Made by a program: the position numbers and the translations under genes. Shown piece by piece: positions 1 through 5,938 of a stretch of 21,014 bases of DNA. Numbering within the stretch: position 1 is the stretch's first letter; each line of letters starts with the position of its first letter. The notes beneath the pieces are model-generated. The model made no database searches and was not told the origin of the DNA. It worked only from the letters and a program-made list of their open reading frames with translations. The stretch lies in NCBI GenBank assembly GCA_900769535.1, contig CAAGHB010000052.1, positions 1 to 21,014 on the forward strand, given 5' to 3'. Origin of the DNA: Clostridia bacterium. Its GTDB lineage: Bacteria; Bacillota; Clostridia; Oscillospirales; Acutalibacteraceae.

Positions 1-823
1 CCGTCACGAAAAGTCGGGCGCTTTGCACGGACTCATGCGTGTACGCTGCTTTACCCAGGACGATGCTCATATTTATATGACCCGTGAGCAAATCACCGAG
101 CAGATAAAGGGTGTAGTCCGTCTCATCGACGAGGTATATGCAAAGTTCGGATTTAAGTATCACGTTGAGCTTTCGACCATGCCGGAGGACCACCTCGGCG
201 CAATCGAGGACTGGGAAATGGCCACCGACGGACTCCGTCAGGCGCTCGAAGAAATGGAAATGCCCTACGTTGTAAACGAGGGTGACGGCGCCTTCTATGG
301 ACCGAAAATCGACTTCCACCTCGAAGATTCAATCGGCAGAACCTGGCAGTGCGGCACCATTCAGCTCGACTTCCAGCTTCCCCTTCGATTCGAGGCCGAG
401 TATATCGGCTCCGACGGTCAAAAGCATCGCCCGATTATGATTCACCGTGTTGTTTTCGGCTCAATTGAAAGATTTATCGGCATCCTCATCGAGCATTACG
501 CAGGAAAGTTCCCGACCTGGCTTTCACCCGTTCAGGTTCGACTTCTCCCGATTACCGACCGCAATAACGAGTACACCGACAAGCTCGAAGCAGCCATGAA
601 GGCGGCAGGAATCCGCTGCGAATCCGACAAGCGTCAGGAAAAGACCGGTTACAAGGTTCGCGAGGCGCAGATGCAGAAGATTCCGTATATGCTTGTCATC
701 GGCGACAAGGAGCAGGAGGAAGGAACGGTTGCCGTTCGCCGTCGCGACACCAACGCGACCGAGGTTATGCCGTTTGACGCCTTCTTAGCGATGGTGACAA
801 AGGAAATCGCCGACAAGGCATAA
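1..823 (+). CDS. thrS: Threonyl-tRNA synthetase, C-terminal part (5' end outside window)
   Basis: Charges tRNA-Thr with threonine in the cytoplasm. The reading frame is open from base 2, so the gene enters from the left and only about the last 273 of roughly 640 residues are visible; there is no true start here. Visible class II synthetase core features are the motif-2 stretch FTQDDAHIYM, the zinc/active-site segment WQCGTIQLDFQLP, and the motif-3 region MIHRVVFGSIERFIGILIEH, whose His is a zinc ligand in characterised ThrRS enzymes. The anticodon-binding domain follows (from about WLSPVQVRLLPI to the end, including the RREAQ-like segment VREAQMQKIPYMLVIGD). The sequence looks intact up to the TAA. 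A strong hairpin lies 37 bases downstream. Identity is very secure. Confidence 0.97.
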   Translation, partial: RHEKSGALHGLMRVRCFTQDDAHIYMTREQITEQIKGVVRLIDEVYAKFGFKYHVELSTMPEDHLGAIEDWEMATDGLRQALEEMEMPYVVNEGDGAFYGPKIDFHLEDSIGRTWQCGTIQLDFQLPLRFEAEYIGSDGQKHRPIMIHRVVFGSIERFIGILIEHYAGKFPTWLSPVQVRLLPITDRNNEYTDKLEAAMKAAGIRCESDKRQEKTGYKVREAQMQKIPYMLVIGDKEQEEGTVAVRRRDTNATEVMPFDAFLAMVTKEIADKA

Positions 824-860
824 AATAGGAGAGCGTTTTTAATCCCCTATGATATACAAA

Positions 861-888
861 AATCCCCACCGATTGCTCGGTGGGGATT
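861..888. terminator. Bidirectional Rho-independent terminator between thrS and the Fic gene
   Basis: A perfect 12-bp stem (861-872 with 877-888) closes a TTGC loop. Reading minus, the stem is followed by ATTTTTG; reading plus, by TTATTATT. It sits between two convergent genes and most likely ends both transcripts, with the better T-tract on the minus (Fic) side. Confidence 0.9.
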
Positions 889-949
889 TATTATTGGGTT
901 GAATCTTAGCCCTTGATAGCAGTCTGTCGTGCCATCAAAAAAGCAGGAA

Positions 950-2140
950 TTAAGAAAGCTTATTCAAATCCATCAGATATTTTGCGGGTTTGCACTTTTC
1001 TTCTAAAAGAAAACCCATTTCCCGCAATTTGGCTAGGCGTTTATTTACCGTGGATTCGCTGATGCCAAGTTCTAAACCTAATTGCTTTTTTGTAATTCCT
1101 TCGTTGGAAAATAATGAAACTTGAATTAAGATATTAGCAAACTCTTTTAATTCGTCCGACATTTCTAAATTGCTATCAATGACATTTGAAAACTTTAACC
1201 AATGATTCATTCTTTTTTCCAAAGCTTCAAGAAGATTTTGAAACGATTCAAGAATTATATTAAGGAACATAATTATAAATGGCGTTATATCCCCTAAATT
1301 TTTTTCGTCGTTGCATTCTTTAAAAGCGTCGTAGTATTCCTTTATATGCGCTTTTATTGTATAAGAAAGTCTGAAACCAATTAAAAATTCAAACTCTTTC
1401 GAAAGAAGATAACTGCTTATAAAACGAGAGGTCCTTCCATTGCCGTCATAAAAAGGATGGATATATCCAAAAAGATAATGAAAAATCGAAATCCTAATTA
1501 ATATCGGAATTTCCTTCTGATTTAAAATATTAAGAGCTTGTTCCATAAGCTGAATAATTTTTGTTTCAGGATAAGCCCCTTTATGAATCACTTTTTGGGT
1601 TGGTGTTGTGACTTCAGCCATATCTTTTCTGAAAATTTCGCCATCGGGAATATTGTCTGCACAATCCTCGGAAACTTCTTTTAAAACCAAATCGTTATAG
1701 ATGTCCCTAATGTCGGTTGATGTGTTTAAAGCGAATTCGTTTTTGCTAATCAACATTTTATATTTGTTTAACAACCCGTAAAAACGTTTTTTCTTTGCTT
1801 TGTTACTTACTTCGTTAAGGACGGAGACTAGTTCCTTTCTTGTGCTGTAAACGCCTTCGATATCATTTGTAAGTTTGATTTCATCTATTAAACACTTGTT
1901 GGCAAATTGAATTAATGCCGCGTTAGGAAGTTCGTTTTGAATTTGAGAAATGTTTTTATCCAGTTGCATTATCTGCATACTGATACTGTGTATTTCAGGA
2001 CATAAACAATAAAAAGCTTTATGACTTCCAAGTTTTATTGGTAAAATACGGGTTGATTCCGCCGAAATTCTTTGTTCATAAAGAGCATTATATTCGTTTT
2101 TATCTTTATAATACAAATGAGACAACAAAACATAACTCAT
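950..2140 (-). CDS. Fic-domain protein (probable AMPylator) with C-terminal winged HTH
   Basis: Fic proteins usually transfer AMP from ATP onto hydroxyl side chains of target proteins. Of 396 residues, the region around 70-110 carries T91-N-D-I-E95-G, which fits the [S/T]xxxE[G/N] inhibitory helix; placed N-terminal to the Fic core, this makes it a class II, self-inhibited enzyme. The catalytic motif is complete: HPFYDGNGRTSR at 228-239, with the catalytic His and the nucleotide-binding Asn/Arg. Residues about 345-385 (ITKKQLGLELGISESTVNKRL) form a helix-turn-helix, so DNA binding and autoregulation are plausible. The gene is clearly more AT-rich, in wobble bases and in Lys/Ile/Asn content, than thrS or the operons around it, suggesting horizontal acquisition. 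It has its own consensus promoter, so it is probably monocistronic. No antitoxin-like partner gene was found beside it. The target protein cannot be told from sequence. Confidence 0.93.
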   Translation of the reverse strand: MSYVLLSHLYYKDKNEYNALYEQRISAESTRILPIKLGSHKAFYCLCPEIHSISMQIMQLDKNISQIQNELPNAALIQFANKCLIDEIKLTNDIEGVYSTRKELVSVLNEVSNKAKKKRFYGLLNKYKMLISKNEFALNTSTDIRDIYNDLVLKEVSEDCADNIPDGEIFRKDMAEVTTPTQKVIHKGAYPETKIIQLMEQALNILNQKEIPILIRISIFHYLFGYIHPFYDGNGRTSRFISSYLLSKEFEFLIGFRLSYTIKAHIKEYYDAFKECNDEKNLGDITPFIIMFLNIILESFQNLLEALEKRMNHWLKFSNVIDSNLEMSDELKEFANILIQVSLFSNEGITKKQLGLELGISESTVNKRLAKLREMGFLLEEKCKPAKYLMDLNKLS

Positions 2141-2184
2141 AATAATTATTCACCGCCTAAAACAACAAATTTGTAGGGACTTGC

Positions 2185-2229
2185 GTTAACAATCTTGTTA
2201 AAAAGCGTAAATTTAACCAGATTGTTAAC
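2185..2229 (-). promoter_or_regulatory. Long inverted repeat at the Fic transcription start (operator or 5' hairpin)
   Basis: Outer arms 2185-2195 and 2219-2229 are perfect 11-bp inverted copies (GTTAACAATCT / AGATTGTTAAC). Inside them, after one mismatch, six more bases pair, giving 18-bp arms around a 9-base centre. The right arm touches the -10 hexamer, so the dyad covers the expected transcription start. Two readings fit: a repressor operator with GTTAA-type half-sites, perhaps bound by the HTH of the Fic protein itself, or a stable hairpin at the 5' end of the fic mRNA. Confidence 0.75.
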
Positions 2230-2258
2230 ATTATAATGGATAAATCGTGTTTTGTCAA
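2230..2258 (-). promoter_or_regulatory. Consensus sigma-A promoter for the Fic gene
   Basis: Read on the minus strand: TTGACA (2258-2253), exactly 17 bases, then TATAAT (2235-2230). Both hexamers match consensus perfectly. The start of transcription would fall near 2223, about 83 bases ahead of the ATG at 2140, inside the inverted repeat. Such a strong promoter overlapped by a dyad suggests tight repression. Confidence 0.88.
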
Positions 2259-2264
2259 CAACAA

Positions 2265-2284
2265 TATACTAATATTATAGTATA
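2265..2284. repeat. Short dyad upstream of the Fic promoter
   Basis: TATACTA (2265-2271) and TAGTATA (2278-2284) are perfect 7-bp inverted arms around a 6-base AT centre, just upstream of the -35 hexamer. It could be a second protein-binding site or simply AT-rich UP-element-like sequence; in DNA this AT-rich, chance is not excluded. Confidence 0.4.
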
Positions 2285-2327
2285 CAAAATAATATTTATA
2301 CCATTTTAAATGAATTTTACATTAAAA

Positions 2328-2351
2328 ATTCGCCCAATTTTTCGGGCGAAT
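2328..2351 (-). terminator. Rho-independent terminator downstream of the broken small gene
   Basis: An 8-bp perfect stem (ATTCGCCC 2328-2335 with GGGCGAAT 2344-2351) has an 8-base loop. On the minus strand it runs into TTTTTAAT. It lies about 100 bases after the stop of the frameshifted gene at 2449-2714 and just upstream of the Fic regulatory region, insulating the two. Bases 2352-2448 show no other recognisable feature. Confidence 0.75.
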
Positions 2352-2448
2352 AGTATTTTTGGCTCTACAAATTTAATTATTTGCTTTCTTTGATAACGGC
2401 CGGTGTTGCAGTGAAGTGGGTGAAAAAAACACGCTGTTTCTACACCCA

Positions 2449-2714
2449 TCACCCTCTTGCAATCAAATAAACCACCGCCGCCAATAGCGGATACGACAGC
2501 GCAATCAGCCCACGCAAAAGAAAAATTCTTCGCCGATTTTTAAACTGTGATACTGGCGGACTTTTTGCCGCCGAAACAAGCCGCCTTGCCTCGTTTGTGA
2601 GCCGCTTTTCGCTGTTTCCTATATGCTCCCTGCGAACGAAAAAACCGCCCGTTCAAAAAACGGGTTGTCGGTTTGACTTATCTCGATAATCTGCTTTGAA
2701 ACACCCTTTATCAT
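2449..2714 (-). pseudogene. Frameshifted small membrane-protein gene of a clostridial conserved family
   Basis: No single frame covers this, but two overlapping frames join into one sensible protein of about 88 residues. The first frame starts at ATG 2714 (MIKGVSKQIIEISQTDNPFF, continuing ERAVF). It is closed by a stop at 2619 unless the reading shifts at the run of six T (plus-strand A 2639-2644). The second frame then continues FVRREHIGNSEKRLTNEARR, a short linker, and a C-terminal hydrophobic helix (FLLRGLIALSYPLLAAVVYL) ending at TGA 2451-2449. One extra T would restore the frame. The MxKGVxKQxIEI...FFERAxFxVR opening resembles, from memory, a widespread small clostridial hypothetical family sometimes mislabelled translation initiation factor 2. 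The hydrophobic tail and charged Lys/Arg-rich anchor fit a tail-anchored membrane protein. Alternatives are a homopolymer sequencing error or ribosomal slippage. The ATG also sits just behind a terminator T-tract, so expression is doubtful. Confidence 0.68.
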
Positions 2715-2726
2715 AAAAAACAAAAA

Positions 2727-2768
2727 CCGCCTTTCTGTCATTTATCCTTGACAAAAGGGCGGCTTTTT
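2727..2768. terminator. Bidirectional terminator after the zinc-ribbon/PP2C-like operon
   Basis: A stem of about 14 pairs, 2727-2740 with 2749-2762 (one T·G pair, one C/A mismatch), has an 8-base loop. On the minus strand it is followed by TTTTTGTTTTTT, on the plus strand by CTTTTTAT. It ends the operon whose last gene stops at 2822. Its minus-strand T-tract reaches to within a few bases of the ATG of the frameshifted gene at 2714. Confidence 0.85.
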
Positions 2769-2821
2769 ATTCGGTTATTAAGCGTTATGCTGTATCCCGT
2801 TTTAACAATTCGGCGCTGATT

Positions 2822-3667
2822 TTATGCGTCGGGGTTTATGCCCTCGTCCTCACCGATATCCTCGGGAGCCCTGCTTGACGACTCACTCGGTGTGGTGCTC
2901 GGAGCTTCACTCGGGGTTTCACTCGAAGCTGCGCTTGAAGCTTCGCTCGAAACTGAACTTGAAACGCTGCTCGATACGGCGCTTGAAGTTTCGCTTGAAA
3001 CATTGCTCGATGCTTCGCTTGAAGTGGCCGAGCTTGTCGGCGTGCTGCTTGTCGGAACAGCCGAGCTTGTGAAGGAAATGGCGCTTTCCGAAAGCGGATT
3101 TGAGCTTGTGGGCTGACTGCTGATCTCGGCCTCGCTCGAAGTTACGGCCGTGTCTACCGTGCTTGACGAGGGGAGGGTCGAGCCATCGTTGCCGCACTTT
3201 GAAAGCAGGAGAAGGATAATAATCAGCAAAACAACGAGAATTGCGCCTCCGCCAATCATAATCTGACGCTGGGTAAAGGGGAGAGGCGCTTTTTTTGCGC
3301 CGTCATAATATTCATCGTCATAATACTCGTCATCGTAATGTTCGTCGTAATCGTTATATTCACCGTTTACAGCGGCGTTTTTGTTAAGCGCCTTATTAAC
3401 CTCGCTGACCGAAAATACGGTTGTGGGCTGGTCGTCGCTTACAGGTCTTCTTGCGCTGACGTCATTCTTTCTCGGAGCAGGGGTAACGGGAGCTTCTCCG
3501 TACGAGTCGGCCGAAAGTGAAACGTCGCCAATCATATCCTTTGCTTCTTTAATGGGCAAAAGCTCGGCGTCGCCGACCATGCCCTTCGGGAATCCGCTTT
3601 TTTCGGCGCAGAAGGGACAGACCTGTTCGGACGGAGCTATATTGTGTCCGCAGTTTTTACAAAACAT
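2822..3667 (-). CDS. Zinc-ribbon, single-TM protein with Ser-rich extracellular tail
   Basis: 281 residues, not recognised as a named gene. Residues 3-20 form a zinc ribbon (CKNCG...CPFC, two CxxC pairs), presumably cytoplasmic. Residues about 30-125 are a disordered linker ending in a very acidic Tyr/Asp stretch (108-122). Residues 137-156 are a strongly hydrophobic membrane helix, followed by KCG. Residues 160-281 are a Ser/Thr/Pro-rich tail containing a run of four-residue repeats (SSEA, SSNV, SSET, SSAV), probably outside the cell and possibly glycosylated. The tail ends with an acidic patch. GGGAGG sits 10 bases ahead of the ATG. It is the last gene of a three-gene operon, 20 bases after the PP2C-like gene. 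Topology (ribbon in, tail out) is inferred from the positive flank and from composition. It may anchor or sense the cell wall. Confidence 0.88.
   Translation of the reverse strand: MFCKNCGHNIAPSEQVCPFCAEKSGFPKGMVGDAELLPIKEAKDMIGDVSLSADSYGEAPVTPAPRKNDVSARRPVSDDQPTTVFSVSEVNKALNKNAAVNGEYNDYDEHYDDEYYDDEYYDGAKKAPLPFTQRQIMIGGGAILVVLLIIILLLLSKCGNDGSTLPSSSTVDTAVTSSEAEISSQPTSSNPLSESAISFTSSAVPTSSTPTSSATSSEASSNVSSETSSAVSSSVSSSVSSEASSAASSETPSEAPSTTPSESSSRAPEDIGEDEGINPDA
2915..3022. repeat. 12-bp period tandem repeat encoding SSxx units
   Basis: Inside the Ser-rich tail, residues about 216-251 repeat with a period of four residues: SS followed by EA, NV, ET, AV, SV, SV, EA, AA, ET. At DNA level this gives imperfect 12-base units alternating between GAAACTTCAAGC-like and CGAGCAGCG-like forms. 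Such arrays can change copy number by slippage, which would alter tail length in steps of four residues without breaking the frame. Confidence 0.8.
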
Positions 3668-3687
3668 AAAATCAAATCCTCCCTTTT

Positions 3688-4647
3688 TTATCTGTAATAT
3701 CCGTCTTTATATCTGTTCCAGAGTGAGCGAATATTGATTCGCGATTGACCCTTTCTGGAAGCGTTCAGCGGACGGATATATTCCTCGATAAGCTGCTTTA
3801 TGCGCGGCTCATAGTATTTTTTCATCTGGTCAAAGTCGTCAAAGCCAACCGTCATAACGGTCATTGAAAAATCATCACTTGCATATTCCTTGATGATAGC
3901 GGTAATGCGCTTTTCCCATTCGGAAACGCTGTTTGACTTTATAAGCGCGTAAAGAATGGCGTATTCAAATTCCATCGGACTGCCAAAATCGTCAAAGGCG
4001 GCGGTGGTGGCAGTAATGAGCATCATCGGGTCGGAAATCTGAATGCGGCGGAAATTTATCATATAATCAACGTCGGCGTTGATGACGTTAATGAGCTTTG
4101 CATCGGCGGCGCTTTTTAAAAAGGCATCCTGCACACCGTTTACGTCGTCAGCGGTGAGCTGACAGAGTCCGTATCCGTCAAGCACGTAGCCGCGGCAGTT
4201 TCCTGCCCAAAGAAATTCGCAAACCGCCTGTGTTTCGTCAAAGTAATCAACGGCGCAAACGGCGGCCGAGGTGTTAAACGTCTTTGCCTTCTTTAAAAAG
4301 AGGGTGTTACCCTCGTAATCGAGCTCTCTTTTCGCCCTTCTGACAAGAAGGTCGATGGAGCTGCGAAGTCGGTCGGCGTCATAGTCGTCAAAGCAGCATT
4401 TGTCCCCCTCAAACCAGTTGAGAGCAGCGGCAGCGGCAAGACGGGTGCCGATGTTTCCGCCTGTGCGATTATCAAATTCGGCATATTCAATGTCGCTGTA
4501 TTTTCCGCTGCCTTCAAAAACGGCGGTAAAGGCCTTTGCTTCGTTGTCGTCGACTCGGTAAACGGCGCAGTTTCCGTCGAGCGACCTTCCTTTTCCGTTG
4601 TCAATCACCGAAAGGGTGTTGATGGAATTAAAACTATGCTTGTTCAT
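3688..4647 (-). CDS. PP2C-like (PPM family) protein, probably catalytically degenerate
   Basis: 319 residues. The order of segments follows the PPM/PP2C fold: a first strand region with R21-S-L-D-G-N (18-31), VFEGSGK (43-49) where active enzymes have DGMGG, a helix GGNIGTRLAAAAAL (63-76), strand TSAAVCAV (126-133), WAGNCRGYVLDGYGLCQLT (147-165, matching the GDSRxYxxxxxxLxxLT signature), TATTAAFDD (212-220) where active enzymes have the metal-binding xSDGL, and DDFSMTVMTVGF (258-269) matching the final DNxT strand. The DG to EG change and the loss of Asp in the second metal motif suggest weak or no phosphatase activity, so it may bind a phosphoprotein or act as a scaffold. AAGGTGA overlaps the stop of the upstream gene and lies 7 bases from the ATG, suggesting coupled translation. 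Family assignment is by motif order only. Confidence 0.72.
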   Translation of the reverse strand: MNKHSFNSINTLSVIDNGKGRSLDGNCAVYRVDDNEAKAFTAVFEGSGKYSDIEYAEFDNRTGGNIGTRLAAAAALNWFEGDKCCFDDYDADRLRSSIDLLVRRAKRELDYEGNTLFLKKAKTFNTSAAVCAVDYFDETQAVCEFLWAGNCRGYVLDGYGLCQLTADDVNGVQDAFLKSAADAKLINVINADVDYMINFRRIQISDPMMLITATTAAFDDFGSPMEFEYAILYALIKSNSVSEWEKRITAIIKEYASDDFSMTVMTVGFDDFDQMKKYYEPRIKQLIEEYIRPLNASRKGQSRINIRSLWNRYKDGYYR

Positions 4648-4656
4648 AAATTCACC

Positions 4657-5718
4657 TTATCTGATATTTGCTCCGCATGAGGGGCAAAAAACATCTCTTT
4701 CGCTTAAAATTTCGCCGCAGGTCTGGCATTTTTTGACCGGTCGGGTCAGCGGTTCACCGCAAATGTTACAGAAGCGAGTGCCGCGGCGGCATTTTGCTCC
4801 GCATTTTGCGCAGGTGACTGCGGGCTGTGCCGACGGTGACGGATAGCCGCTCGGTGACGACTGGCGCGGCAAATGGTCGCGGTCGATGAGCCCTGTTGCG
4901 CTCGAAGGACGGGTGCGGTACGGGTCGGAGGCAGGGCGGCTTGTCGGTCGGCGCACCTCGTCTCCTGTACGGTCGAGAGGGGTGCGTTCGGCGCCCTGTT
5001 CGGCTTGGCCGGAATAGAGATTCGTGCGGCTTGTCGGGCGTTGCGCGTCGGGACGCTGTGTGCGCGGACGTTCGGCGCGTTCAGCTCGGTCGTTGGCATA
5101 AAGCGAGGAGGGCGCCCTTCTTCTTTCGGGACGTCGGGGAAGGTCCTCCTCCACCTTTTCCTCGGCTATTTCGTCATATTCTTCGCCGCTTCTTATAATT
5201 CCGAGCAGCATATAAACGTTCACAAACGAAAGGATTATCGTAACCAAAATGGGTATGAGACCAAGGAAATTAAATCCGGTTCTGATATTTCCAAAGTAGG
5301 GCTCGACGGCAACCTTTATCGCAAAGGTTTTCATCTGGGCGGCAAAAACAAGGAAGAAAAGCGCTGTCATCAGTTCGAAAATCGAGACGGCAACCGTGCG
5401 GAAAATGTTCACCTTTTTTGCCTTCATGCTCTGAAAAACAAGCACCAGCGTAAATAAACTTGCAATCCAACAAATGATGCCGAAAAGGAGGAAGGCCATC
5501 AGCGAAAGGGGCGGATTGCTAAGCTCGCCCTTGTTTCCGTTTAAAACGGCGGGTACAAGGAATTTTACCAGCGAGCCGACGCTGTATCCTTCGGTGTAAT
5601 GCTTTGTTTCGGAAGTTAGCGTCAAGCTGATTACGGGAATAAACAGCGACAGGAAATTAAAGAAAATTCCCGTTAGCATAGTATATTCGAGCCGACGTTT
5701 CATTATATTGTTTCGCAT
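4657..5718 (-). CDS. Polytopic membrane protein with C-terminal double zinc ribbon
   Basis: 353 residues, no named family recognised. Four hydrophobic segments are visible in the first 175 residues: about 14-36, 65-90, 103-125 and 145-172. A long polar linker rich in Arg, Pro and Asp follows (about 180-300). The C-terminus carries two zinc ribbons, CAKCG...CNICG and CQTCG...CPSCG. GGAGG lies 7 bases before the first ATG (5718) and supports that start over the Met five codons later. It is the first gene of the operon, followed after 9 bases by the PP2C-like gene. The cytoplasmic ribbon pairs here and at the N-terminus of the third gene suggest the three products meet at the membrane. Function is unknown. 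Confidence 0.87.
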   Translation of the reverse strand: MRNNIMKRRLEYTMLTGIFFNFLSLFIPVISLTLTSETKHYTEGYSVGSLVKFLVPAVLNGNKGELSNPPLSLMAFLLFGIICWIASLFTLVLVFQSMKAKKVNIFRTVAVSIFELMTALFFLVFAAQMKTFAIKVAVEPYFGNIRTGFNFLGLIPILVTIILSFVNVYMLLGIIRSGEEYDEIAEEKVEEDLPRRPERRRAPSSLYANDRAERAERPRTQRPDAQRPTSRTNLYSGQAEQGAERTPLDRTGDEVRRPTSRPASDPYRTRPSSATGLIDRDHLPRQSSPSGYPSPSAQPAVTCAKCGAKCRRGTRFCNICGEPLTRPVKKCQTCGEILSERDVFCPSCGANIR

Positions 5719-5760
5719 TCGAAAACCTCCAAAATACTACTATATATTCTACTATTATAT

Positions 5761-5789
5761 ATAATAACACATATCTGTTCGATTTTCAA
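5761..5789 (-). promoter_or_regulatory. Sigma-A-type promoter of the zinc-ribbon/PP2C-like operon
   Basis: Read on the minus strand: TTGAAA (5789-5784), 17 bases, TATTAT (5766-5761). Transcription would begin near 5753, about 35 bases ahead of the ATG at 5718. The surrounding TATA-rich sequence offers other -10 choices (TATAAT a few bases on) but with worse spacing. Confidence 0.65.
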
Positions 5790-5873
5790 TCGGTTGTTTA
5801 TGGTTAAATCGACAAAAAGAGAGCAAAATTTTTGTCATCGGTGAAATAAAAAATAAGCAAAAAACCAAAAAAC

Positions 5874-5907
5874 TCCCCACATTCCGTTAATATGCGGAAG
5901 GTGGGGA
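5874..5907 (-). terminator. Rho-independent terminator of the foldase-like lipoprotein gene
   Basis: TCCCCAC...TTCCG (5874-5886) pairs with CGGAA...GTGGGGA (5895-5907), with one internal mismatch and an 8-base loop. On the minus strand it continues GTTTTTTGGTTTTTTG. It lies about 30 bases after the lipoprotein stop. Confidence 0.88.
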
Positions 5908-5938
5908 ATATTTTCTATTATTTTACGAGCCGAATTTA

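Noticed and set aside
2824..3197. Several ORFs on both strands over the Ser-rich tail, and the repeat array as a possible CRISPR
   Set aside because: The 12-base periodicity opens all frames; units are contiguous without spacers, and the minus-strand zinc-ribbon gene explains the sequence.
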